A DNA stretch of 9,776 nt from Sphingomonadaceae bacterium (GTDB taxonomy: Bacteria > Pseudomonadota > Alphaproteobacteria > Sphingomonadales > Sphingomonadaceae), in assembly GCA_013821585.1 (NCBI GenBank), contig JACDGO010000051.1, positions 1-9,776 on the forward strand, given 5' to 3'. The notes below the pieces were generated by a model, which had not been told where the DNA came from, searched no databases, and was given only the letters and a program-made list of their open reading frames with translations. Each line of letters opens with the position of its first letter. The first letter of the stretch is position 1. This document shows positions 1-5,730 of the stretch, in pieces. A program made the translations under genes and the position numbers.

Positions 1-214
1 CGAGATCGACCGCCACTATGGCGAGCAACTGGACGAACTCGAGGGCCGCGACCCCGAGCTGAGCGCGACCGTGGCCGATTTCCGCGCGGAGGAGGTGGAA
101 CACAAGCACACCGCGATGGCCGCCGGAGCCGAGCGCGCGCCGGGCTATCCCCTGCTGTCGGCGGCAATCCGGATCGGCTGCCGCGCGGCGATCGCGCTTT
201 CCAAACGCATCTGA
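1..214 (+). CDS. coq7: COQ7-like demethoxyubiquinone hydroxylase, C-terminal part (5' end outside window)
   Basis: The open frame enters from the left edge (first full codon at base 2) and ends at TGA 212-214, giving 70 residues. It resembles the end of COQ7/DMQ hydroxylase, the membrane-associated di-iron enzyme that makes the last ring hydroxylation in ubiquinone synthesis. Visible signs are a helix start EIDRHYGEQL, where the family has its central ligand helix, then the second ExxH di-iron motif in AEEVEHKHTA (fragment residues 29-38). The family's usual ending follows, with GYP, then IGCRAAIALSKRI. The first ExxH motif and the start lie outside the window. Another ferritin-like di-iron protein is possible, but the C-terminal GC..AI.LS.RI pattern favours COQ7. 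The next gene starts 45 bases downstream on the same strand. Confidence 0.85.
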   Translation, partial: EIDRHYGEQLDELEGRDPELSATVADFRAEEVEHKHTAMAAGAERAPGYPLLSAAIRIGCRAAIALSKRI

Positions 215-259
215 ATCGCGCAATCGTGCGTTCAGACGGGCAATGCGAGGAACGACGCC

Positions 260-637
260 ATGAACAAAGCCCTGATCGCCGCCCTGCTGCTCGGACCAGC
301 CGCCGCGCCGCTGCCCGCGCAGGCGCAAGTGAACGACCGCATCCTCACAATCTTCGGCGAGGACAGATGCCCGGCCGACACGATCTGCGTGCGCGCGCCC
401 GAAAGCGAACGCTATCGCATCCCGAAGAATCTGCGCGAGGCCCCGTCGATCGCGCCGCAGAACCAGAGCTGGGCGCAACGTTCACAAGGCGTGACCTCGG
501 TCGGAAAGACCGGCATCGACAGTTGCTCGGCGGTCGGCAGCGGCGGCTGGACCGGGTGCTGGACGCAGCAGATGCGCGCCGCGCGCGCCGAGCGCAAACA
601 GGCGGCGACCGATAACGCGCCGGACCTCGATAACTAG
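260..637 (+). CDS. Small secreted protein of unknown function with four cysteines
   Basis: I do not recognise a named family for this 125-residue protein. Residues 1-22 form a clear signal peptide, with a short positive N-terminus, an Ala/Leu-rich core and a PAQAQ cleavage region, so export to the periplasm or beyond is likely. The mature part has four cysteines at C37, C43, C89 and C100. The two close pairs (DRCPADTIC, and DSC followed by GCW) could form disulfides. A charged Arg/Lys/Ala stretch (about 104-114) ends the chain. The start is supported by a GAGG element at 247-250, nine bases before ATG 260. The signal peptide, with its cleavage motif directly after the start, argues strongly that this frame is real, rather than the overlapping +1 frame beginning at 226. 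It ends 3 bases from the stop of the minus-strand DUF885 gene, with no room for a separate intergenic terminator. Confidence 0.8.
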   Translation: MNKALIAALLLGPAAAPLPAQAQVNDRILTIFGEDRCPADTICVRAPESERYRIPKNLREAPSIAPQNQSWAQRSQGVTSVGKTGIDSCSAVGSGGWTGCWTQQMRAARAERKQAATDNAPDLDN

Positions 638-640
638 TCC

Positions 641-2383
641 CTAGCGGGCGCGCGCCGCGACCCAGCTATCGACTTCGCGCTCTAGGACGTCGAGGGGGAC
701 CGGTCCTAGGCCAAGCACTTCATCATGGAAGGCGCGGAGATCGAATTTCGAGCCGAGTGTCTTTTCCGCCCGCGCGCGGAGCTCCCTGATCTTCAACTCA
801 CCGAGCTTGTAGCCGAGCGCCTGACCCGGCCAGCTGATGTAGCGGTTGACCTCCGCCTCAATGTTCGCGTCGGTGAGCGCGGTATTGTCGTGCATGAAGG
901 CGATCGCCTGGGCCTTGGTCCAGCCCTTTGAATGCAGTCCCGTATCGACGACGAGGCGGCACGCGCGCCACATCTCGTACGACAAGCGGCTCATGTCCTT
1001 TTCGGGCGTGTCGTAGAGACCCATCTCCGCACCCAGATGCTCGGTGTAGAGCGCCCAGCCCTCGACATAGGCGGTGAAGCTCGCGACGTGTTTCCTGAAC
1101 TCGGACAAGGCAAGTTCTTGCTGCAACGACAGTTGCAGCTGGTGGCCGGGTGACGCCTCATGCGCGGTCAATGCGGGCAGCTCGTAGAGCGGCCGCTGGT
1201 CGAGTTTGGACGTGTTGACGAAATAGACGCCAGCAACTCCGCTTTCGATCGAGCCGGGCTGCGAATAGGCCGTCGTCGTTCCTTCCGCGGTTTCGGCGGG
1301 GATCGGCTTCACGGTAAAAGTCAAGCGCGGCAGCTTGCCGAAATAGCGCGGCAGGAGCCCGTCGATCAGTTTGTTCTGATACGCTGCCGCCTGTAGCAGC
1401 GCCCGCGGCGTCGTCACATAGGAAGCGGGGTCCGATCGCATATGCGCGATCATCGCGGCGCGAGAGGGATAGCCGGCCCCCTTCGCGACCGCGTCCATCT
1501 CGGCGCGGATGCGCGCGACCTCCGACAGGCCCTTTTGATGGATCTGTTCGGGCGTCAGGTCGCTTGTGGTGTGAAGCCGCACCTGAAGCGCGTACCAGTC
1601 GCGGCCCTGCGGCATTTCCGACGCGCCGACGCTCGCACGGCAATGCGGCTTGTATTCTGCAAGGTAATAATCGGCGAAGCGCTTGTATTCGGGCTCGACC
1701 GAATCGCGGATGACGGCGGCGGCGCGGCTTTTCAGCGCGGTCCAGGCCGCCTCGTCCATGTCCACCGGCTTCGCGCGCAGGAACGGCGCGTAGAAACGCG
1801 TTTGCTCAGGGCTCGCGGCGATCACCCCCGTGATCGTCTTTTCGAAACCTTCGAGCACCGCGCAGGGCTGCACATAGCCGCCCGCGACGGCGGCGCGCGT
1901 GATCTTCATCGCTTCCGCATTATACTGAGGATATTGCGAGAGGCGCGCGACATAGCTTTCGTAGTCATGGCCGGTGCGGAACGGCAGATTGTCCGCCAGC
2001 CCCGCGAAGCCCTGCGGCCAGCTATAGTAAGTGGTGAACAGCATCTGCCGCTCGCCGAAGCGGTTGCCCGCGACATCGGTTCTCAGAATTTCGGCGAGCA
2101 CGCCCTTGTCGACGCGCTCGTTGTCCGAAAGGCCGGCGTCGGGAATCGCGGTCATCCGGTCGAGGAACTTCTGCTCGTCCGCAGCCTGACGGTCGGCCGC
2201 GCCCAGGCTGATGTCGTCAAGCAGCATGTCCCAGTCGTGGACGCCCAACGACGTCGCCTCGACCGGGTGATTTTCGAGCCACCAGCGCCAATGCTGGTCG
2301 ACGACCGCCTTGAGGTCGGTCGACGGGGAGGCGAACGCGGGGTTGGCGAGGGCGAAGACCATTCCGAGCAACAGGCGACGCAT
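641..2383 (-). CDS. Secreted DUF885-family putative zinc peptidase
   Basis: This 580-residue protein has an N-terminal signal peptide (RRLLLGMVFALANPAFA, cleavage about residue 18 after AFA). The remainder matches the DUF885 family (PF05960). Family landmarks visible here are the HEASPGH zinc-type motif at 408-414, the EGWALYTEH segment at about 441-449 with a likely third metal ligand, DTGLHSKGW at 480-488, and YISWPGQALGYK at 515-526. All sit at the expected spacing in the C-terminal half, and the length is normal for the family. DUF885 proteins are generally taken as exported metallopeptidases, but their substrates are poorly known. Cleavage of peptides in the periplasm or at the surface is therefore inferred. 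An upstream in-frame TTG (2386-2384) would add one residue, but GGAGGA at 2393-2388 is correctly spaced only for the ATG at 2383. It is divergently placed from a POT-type transporter, a pairing consistent with peptide use. Confidence 0.93.
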   Translation of the reverse strand: MRRLLLGMVFALANPAFASPSTDLKAVVDQHWRWWLENHPVEATSLGVHDWDMLLDDISLGAADRQAADEQKFLDRMTAIPDAGLSDNERVDKGVLAEILRTDVAGNRFGERQMLFTTYYSWPQGFAGLADNLPFRTGHDYESYVARLSQYPQYNAEAMKITRAAVAGGYVQPCAVLEGFEKTITGVIAASPEQTRFYAPFLRAKPVDMDEAAWTALKSRAAAVIRDSVEPEYKRFADYYLAEYKPHCRASVGASEMPQGRDWYALQVRLHTTSDLTPEQIHQKGLSEVARIRAEMDAVAKGAGYPSRAAMIAHMRSDPASYVTTPRALLQAAAYQNKLIDGLLPRYFGKLPRLTFTVKPIPAETAEGTTTAYSQPGSIESGVAGVYFVNTSKLDQRPLYELPALTAHEASPGHQLQLSLQQELALSEFRKHVASFTAYVEGWALYTEHLGAEMGLYDTPEKDMSRLSYEMWRACRLVVDTGLHSKGWTKAQAIAFMHDNTALTDANIEAEVNRYISWPGQALGYKLGELKIRELRARAEKTLGSKFDLRAFHDEVLGLGPVPLDVLEREVDSWVAARAR

Positions 2384-2387
2384 CAAT

Positions 2388-2393
2388 TCCTCC
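2388..2393 (-). promoter_or_regulatory. Strong Shine-Dalgarno of the DUF885 gene
   Basis: On the minus strand this reads GGAGGA, four bases before ATG 2383. It leaves only one base before the alternative TTG at 2386, so it decides the start in favour of the ATG. Confidence 0.75.
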
Positions 2394-2404
2394 GTTCGCG
2401 CTAA

Positions 2405-2416
2405 GCTTCTAGAAGC
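2405..2416. repeat. Perfect 12-base palindrome GCTTCTAGAAGC
   Basis: The sequence GCTTCTAGAAGC equals its own reverse complement. It lies 22 bases upstream of the DUF885 ATG, where it would fall in that gene's leader or core promoter. It could be a homodimeric repressor site, but no family can be named from the sequence. Confidence 0.45.
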
Positions 2417-2422
2417 GCCGTC

Positions 2423-2453
2423 GTTCTTTCTGCCACAGCTTCAAGGAAAGAAC
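2423..2453. repeat. 8-base inverted repeat GTTCTTTC / GAAAGAAC with 15-base spacer
   Basis: GTTCTTTC at 2423-2430 is perfectly matched in reverse complement by GAAAGAAC at 2446-2453. The 15-base spacer puts the arm centres 23 bases apart, about two helical turns, which suits binding by a dimeric regulator on one face of the DNA. It sits midway between the two divergent starts. Either gene, or both, could be controlled from it. Confidence 0.45.
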
Positions 2454-2463
2454 AGGGCTTCGA

Positions 2464-2500
2464 CGGGTTGTTCGGCCATTGGCTGTTCAGCCAGAACCCG
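2464..2500. repeat. Nested inverted repeats just upstream of the POT start (possible leader hairpin)
   Basis: An outer pair CGGGTT (2464-2469) / AACCCG (2495-2500) encloses an inner pair TGGCTG (2480-2485) / CAGCCA (2488-2493) with a 2-base loop. If transcribed, it could fold into a hairpin with an asymmetric internal loop (ten bases left, one base right) ending 13 bases before ATG 2514. That position could affect ribosome access for the POT gene, which has no clear Shine-Dalgarno. It could equally act as a DNA operator. Confidence 0.4.
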
Positions 2501-2513
2501 ATACGTCGGCGCG

Positions 2514-3908
2514 ATGACCGCGCCCGAACCGACCCCGCCCGCGATGGAAGCGCCGCTTTCCGACCGCGCTTTTCTCGGCCATCCGAAGGGCCTCGGCTAT
2601 CTGTCATTCACCGAGGCGTGCGAGCGTTTCAGCTATTATTCGATGCAGACGTTGCTCGTGCTCTACATGGTCAAATATCTGCTGCTGCCCGGCCATATCG
2701 ACGGTGTGGTCGGGCTCGATTGGGTGCGCGCGCATTTTTATCCCGGCCTCGACGGCCAGCCGCTGGCGAGCGCGATCTTCGGCACCTACACCGCGCTGGT
2801 TTACGGCACGCCGATCCTCGGCGGCCTCGTCGCGGACAAGCTGATCGGCCGCAAGGCGACGCTGATCGCCGGCGGCGTGCTGATGGCGATCGGCCATTTC
2901 CTGATGGCGTTCGAGGGGAGTTTCCTGTTCGCGCTCGCCGCGCTCGTCGTGGGCGTCGGCTTCTTCAAGGGCAACATCGCGAGTCAGGTCGGCGCGCTTT
3001 ACAGCGACACCGATTTGCGGCGCGCGATGGCGTTCCAGATTTTCTACATCGCGATCAACGTCAGCGTGATCGCCGCGCCGTTGATCTCGGGAACGCTGGG
3101 CGAGAAGGTCGGCTGGCATTGGGGGTTCGGCACGGCGGGCGTCGTCATGGTGCTGGGTCTCTTCATCTATCTGTCGGGCGCGCGCTGGCTGCCCGCCGAC
3201 AATCGCCCGGTCGCGGGAAGCGGCGTCCCCAAAGTGAAGCTGACGCGCGACGACTGGATGCGCGTCGCGGCTCTCGTCCTCCTCGTGCCGGTGATGGCGA
3301 TCGCGCTGCTCACCAATCAGGAGATTTTCAACGCCTATCTCGTCTGGGGGGACGCGCATTTCCAGCTCGACTTCGCGGGGTTCGTCATCCCGACGACGTG
3401 GCTCGTCACGCTCGACGCGGCGCTGAGCTTCTCGATGCTCGTCGCGGTCGCCGCCTTCTGGAAATGGCGCAGCACAAGGACGGGCGGCGAGCCCGACGAA
3501 CTCGGCAAGATGATCATCGGCAGTGTATTCACGATGGCGGGCGGGCTGTGCCTGACGATCGCGGCACTCGGCCAGGGATCGGGCAAGATCGGCCCGTTCT
3601 GGCCGGTGATGTTCCACCTGCTCAACTCGATCGGCTTCGCGCACATCCTGCCGATCAGCCTCGCCTTGTTCACCAAGGTCGCGCCGAAATCGATCACCTC
3701 GACGGTGCTCGGCCTCTATTACCTCGCCTTCTTCGCCGCGAACGCGATGGTCGGCTGGATTGGCGGGCTCTATTCCTCGCTGCCGACGCCGACCTTCTGG
3801 CTGATTCACGTCGCCAGCGCGGGCTTCGGCCTCGTCGCGTTCGTGCTGTTCAAGCTGTTCGTCGCCGACCGGATGAACGCGCGCGCGACGGCGGTGGTGG
3901 CGGTTTGA
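2514..3908 (+). CDS. POT/PTR-family (proton-dependent peptide) transporter, divergent member
   Basis: This 464-residue, strongly hydrophobic protein has the hallmarks of the POT (PTR2) branch of the major facilitator superfamily, inner-membrane proton symporters of di- and tripeptides. EACERFSYY at 34-42 matches the TM1 ExxERFxYYG motif, with the final Gly replaced by Ser. The loop GGLVADKLIGRKAT (103-116) follows, then FFKGNIASQ (150-158) with the conserved TM4 lysine K152. AFQIFYIAINV (173-183) matches the family's FYxxIN signature. In TM10 the family usually has GELxxSPxGLS; here LNSIGFAHILPISLALFTK (370-388) lacks that glutamate, so substrate or coupling may differ. ATG 2514 was chosen because it is the first ATG in frame before the first conserved motif; no good Shine-Dalgarno precedes it, and ATG 2544 is an alternative. 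It is divergent from the DUF885 peptidase and followed 28 bases later by the radical SAM gene. Confidence 0.87.
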   Translation: MTAPEPTPPAMEAPLSDRAFLGHPKGLGYLSFTEACERFSYYSMQTLLVLYMVKYLLLPGHIDGVVGLDWVRAHFYPGLDGQPLASAIFGTYTALVYGTPILGGLVADKLIGRKATLIAGGVLMAIGHFLMAFEGSFLFALAALVVGVGFFKGNIASQVGALYSDTDLRRAMAFQIFYIAINVSVIAAPLISGTLGEKVGWHWGFGTAGVVMVLGLFIYLSGARWLPADNRPVAGSGVPKVKLTRDDWMRVAALVLLVPVMAIALLTNQEIFNAYLVWGDAHFQLDFAGFVIPTTWLVTLDAALSFSMLVAVAAFWKWRSTRTGGEPDELGKMIIGSVFTMAGGLCLTIAALGQGSGKIGPFWPVMFHLLNSIGFAHILPISLALFTKVAPKSITSTVLGLYYLAFFAANAMVGWIGGLYSSLPTPTFWLIHVASAGFGLVAFVLFKLFVADRMNARATAVVAV

Positions 3909-3936
3909 TTTTTTTAGCGCCCGAAGGATGGACTGA

Positions 3937-5208
3937 ATGGGCGTTGGAACATATACCGAACACATGGCCCAGCTCGACGTCCGACAGAAGCTCGAAATTC
4001 TTGCCGATGCCGCGAAATACGACGCGTCCTGCTCATCGTCCGGCACCGCGAAACGCAGTTCGGCGAATAGTGCGAAAGGCATCGGTTCGACCGAGGGCAT
4101 GGGTATCTGCCACGCCTATGCGCCCGACGGGCGGTGCATCAGCCTACTCAAAATCCTGCTGACCAACAGCTGCATTTTCGACTGCCACTATTGTATCAAC
4201 CGCAGGAGTTCGAACGTGCGGCGCGCGCGATTCACGGCGAAGGAGGTGGTCGACCTGACCCTCGCCTTCTATCGCCGCAATTATATCGAGGGGCTGTTCC
4301 TGTCGTCGGGAATCATCGGCAGCTCGAACTACACGATGGAGCAGATCGTCGAGGTCGCGCGGAGCTTGCGCGAGAACCATGACTTTCGCGGCTATATCCA
4401 TCTCAAGACGATCCCCGACGCCGATCCCGCACTGGTAGCGGCGGCGGGGCTTCACGCCGACCGTGTATCGATCAATGTCGAACTGCCGACCGGGCCGGGT
4501 CTCAAGCGGCTCGCGCCCGAAAAGTCGTTGACGCGGATCGAGGGCGCGATGGGCGAGATGCAAACGTCGATCACCGACGCGCGCGACGCCGGCAAACGCT
4601 ACAAATCAGCGCCGCGCTACGCGCCCGCCGGCCAGTCGACGCAGATGATCGTCGGCGCCGACGCCGCGACCGACGGCGATATCGTCGAGCGGGCGAGCGG
4701 CCTGTATGACCGCTTCGGGATGCGCCGCGTTTATTATTCGGCGTTCAGCCCGATCCCGGACGCCAGCGCGATCCTGCCGCTAAAGCGCCCGCCGCTGATG
4801 CGCGAGCATCGACTCTGCCAATCGGACTGGCTGATGCGCTTTTACGGCTTCGCGCCCGCCGAGGTTGTGGCGGCAACCGACGACGGGATGCTGCCGCTCG
4901 ACATCGATCCCAAGCTCGCATGGGCGCTGAAATTTCGCGCTTCCTTCCCGGTCGACGTCAATCGCGCGCCGCGCGAGCAGCTCTGGCGCGTGCCCGGGCT
5001 GGGGACGAAGGCGGTCAAGGCGATCCTGTCAATCCGCCGCCAGCGCAGTCTGCGTCTGAGCGACGTCGCGCGGTTGACGGTCTCGATCGCCAAAATCCGC
5101 CCGTTCATCGTCGCCGCCGACTGGAAGCCGGTCGCGCTGGCCGACCGGCTCGATCTTTCCGCGCTCGTGCGTCCGACCGCGCAGCAGATGGAGCTATTCG
5201 CCGCTTGA
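3937..5208 (+). CDS. Putative DNA modification/repair radical SAM protein (TIGR03916-type) with C-terminal helix-hairpin-helix
   Basis: The 423-residue protein matches the radical SAM family described as a putative DNA modification/repair protein that co-occurs with UdgX genes. The cluster-binding CxxxCxxC is CIFDCHYC (C79, C83, C86). It follows the family's N-terminal segment ILADAAKYDASCSSSGT and a run with further cysteines (C32, C58, C67). The barrel continues with LFLSSGIIGSSNYTMEQI (120-137) and VSINVELP (177-184). Near the C-terminus, DVNRAPREQLWRVPGLGTKA (340-359) is a helix-hairpin-helix, a non-specific DNA-binding motif. The reaction and substrate are unknown; acting on DNA is inferred from the HhH and the partner UdgX gene. 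ATG 3937 has AAGGA (3924-3928) eight bases upstream; ATG 3964 lacks a Shine-Dalgarno. It lies 28 bases after the POT gene and 31 before the hemerythrin gene, probably in one transcript. Confidence 0.93.
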   Translation: MGVGTYTEHMAQLDVRQKLEILADAAKYDASCSSSGTAKRSSANSAKGIGSTEGMGICHAYAPDGRCISLLKILLTNSCIFDCHYCINRRSSNVRRARFTAKEVVDLTLAFYRRNYIEGLFLSSGIIGSSNYTMEQIVEVARSLRENHDFRGYIHLKTIPDADPALVAAAGLHADRVSINVELPTGPGLKRLAPEKSLTRIEGAMGEMQTSITDARDAGKRYKSAPRYAPAGQSTQMIVGADAATDGDIVERASGLYDRFGMRRVYYSAFSPIPDASAILPLKRPPLMREHRLCQSDWLMRFYGFAPAEVVAATDDGMLPLDIDPKLAWALKFRASFPVDVNRAPREQLWRVPGLGTKAVKAILSIRRQRSLRLSDVARLTVSIAKIRPFIVAADWKPVALADRLDLSALVRPTAQQMELFAA

Positions 5209-5239
5209 GCGGTTCCACTTGCGCAACAGGAGCGCGGGC

Positions 5240-5728
5240 ATGGCGACGACAACGATTTTCGACGACCTCAAGGCCGACCACAACCGTCACCGCGAACTGT
5301 TGAGCGGCATCGCCGACGCCAAGGGCGACAAAAAGGCGCGCGCCAAGTTGTTCGAGACGTTTCGCGTTGACGTGTCGGGGCACGCCGCCGCCGAGGAGCA
5401 ATCGCTCTATGCGACGATGATGATGGATCCCAAGACGCAGGACGACGCGCGCCATTCGGTTTCCGAACACAAGGAAATCGACGACATGCTGACCGATCTC
5501 TTCGCGCTGGAGGTCGATACGCCGCAGTGGAGCCGCAAGTTCACCGAAATGCGCACGCGCTACGACCACCACATCACCGAGGAAGAGGCGGAGATGTTCC
5601 CCGAGGCCATGGCGCGGATGACGCCCGCCGACGAGAAGCGGCTTGCCGCGATCTTCGAGAAGCGCAAGCCGGCCGAGAAGCGCAAAGCGGCAGCCGCCGA
5701 TCCGACCGAAAAGGAAGAGAAGGACTAG
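5240..5728 (+). CDS. Hemerythrin HHE-domain protein
   Basis: This 162-residue protein has the hemerythrin-like four-helix pattern that binds a non-haem di-iron centre. DHNRH at 13-17 supplies H14, H48AAAE52 is a classic HxxxE, SEHKE gives H77, and YDHHITEEE (109-117) gives H110/H111 and E115. Such cytoplasmic proteins bind O2 or respond to oxygen, NO or iron; which applies here cannot be told. The last 35 residues are a Lys/Glu/Ala-rich tail (KRKPAEKRKAAAADPTEKEE), probably disordered or helical. AGGAG at 5228-5232 is seven bases before ATG 5240, which rules out the TTG at 5219. Its position between the radical SAM gene and DUF4130::UdgX, with only two bases before the latter's presumed ACG start, suggests co-expression and possibly a shared iron or redox role. 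The tail codons also carry the next gene's Shine-Dalgarno. Confidence 0.92.
   Translation: MATTTIFDDLKADHNRHRELLSGIADAKGDKKARAKLFETFRVDVSGHAAAEEQSLYATMMMDPKTQDDARHSVSEHKEIDDMLTDLFALEVDTPQWSRKFTEMRTRYDHHITEEEAEMFPEAMARMTPADEKRLAAIFEKRKPAEKRKAAAADPTEKEEKD
5720..5724 (+). promoter_or_regulatory. Shine-Dalgarno AAGGA for the ACG-started udgX gene
   Basis: AAGGA lies in the last codons of the hemerythrin gene, six bases before ACG 5731. This is ideal spacing for initiation there, and no ATG, GTG or TTG is available in that frame nearby. It is the main support for placing the udgX start at 5731. Confidence 0.55.
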
Positions 5729-5730
5729 CC

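Larger units (their letters stand above)
2384..2513. promoter_or_regulatory. Divergent promoter region with several inverted repeats
   Basis: These 130 bases lie between the divergently transcribed DUF885 and POT genes and must hold the promoters of both. The region contains a perfect 12-base palindrome, an 8+8 inverted repeat, and a nested pair of 6-base inverted repeats close to the POT start; each is listed separately. I could not assign a convincing -35/-10 pair on either strand. The POT side also lacks a recognisable Shine-Dalgarno. The density of dyad symmetry suggests operators or structured leaders, but this is inference from the sequence alone. Confidence 0.55.

Noticed and set aside
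682..709. Inverted repeat CTAGGAC / GTCCTAG enclosing GGACCGGTCC, just past the small secreted gene, as a terminator
   Set aside because: It lies inside the DUF885 coding end (encoding a GLGPVPL segment) and has no T-run on either side. It may still slow transcription of the plus-strand gene, but the evidence is too weak to list.
1442..2404. 320-residue plus-strand frame opposite DUF885
   Set aside because: Antisense shadow. DUF885 on the minus strand has a signal peptide, Shine-Dalgarno and catalytic motifs.
3909..3915. Run of seven T after the POT stop as a possible terminator
   Set aside because: No convincing GC stem precedes it; the upstream GC-rich bases do not pair as a hairpin. The next gene's Shine-Dalgarno follows within 10 bases.
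3928..3936. Two-codon mini frame ATG GAC TGA immediately before the radical SAM start
   Set aside because: It overlaps the Shine-Dalgarno that serves ATG 3937 and has no ribosome site of its own; probably chance.
2604..4100. 498-residue open frame on the minus strand opposite the POT gene, continuing past its end into the radical SAM gene
   Set aside because: Its translation is dominated by Arg/Asp/Glu/His with no motif, typical of the antisense frame of a GC-rich gene. The plus-strand POT frame has clear family motifs throughout.
2468..4162. 564-residue plus-strand frame overlapping the POT gene
   Set aside because: Arg/Ala/Asp-rich composition without recognisable domains. It is the +1 shadow of the POT gene and runs through its stop.
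5640..5730. Programmed -1 frameshift joining hemerythrin to DUF4130::UdgX
   Set aside because: The frames differ by one base and the tail is Lys-rich, but I found no proper X XXY YYZ slippery heptamer, and a good Shine-Dalgarno serves the ACG instead. Kept only as a remote alternative.
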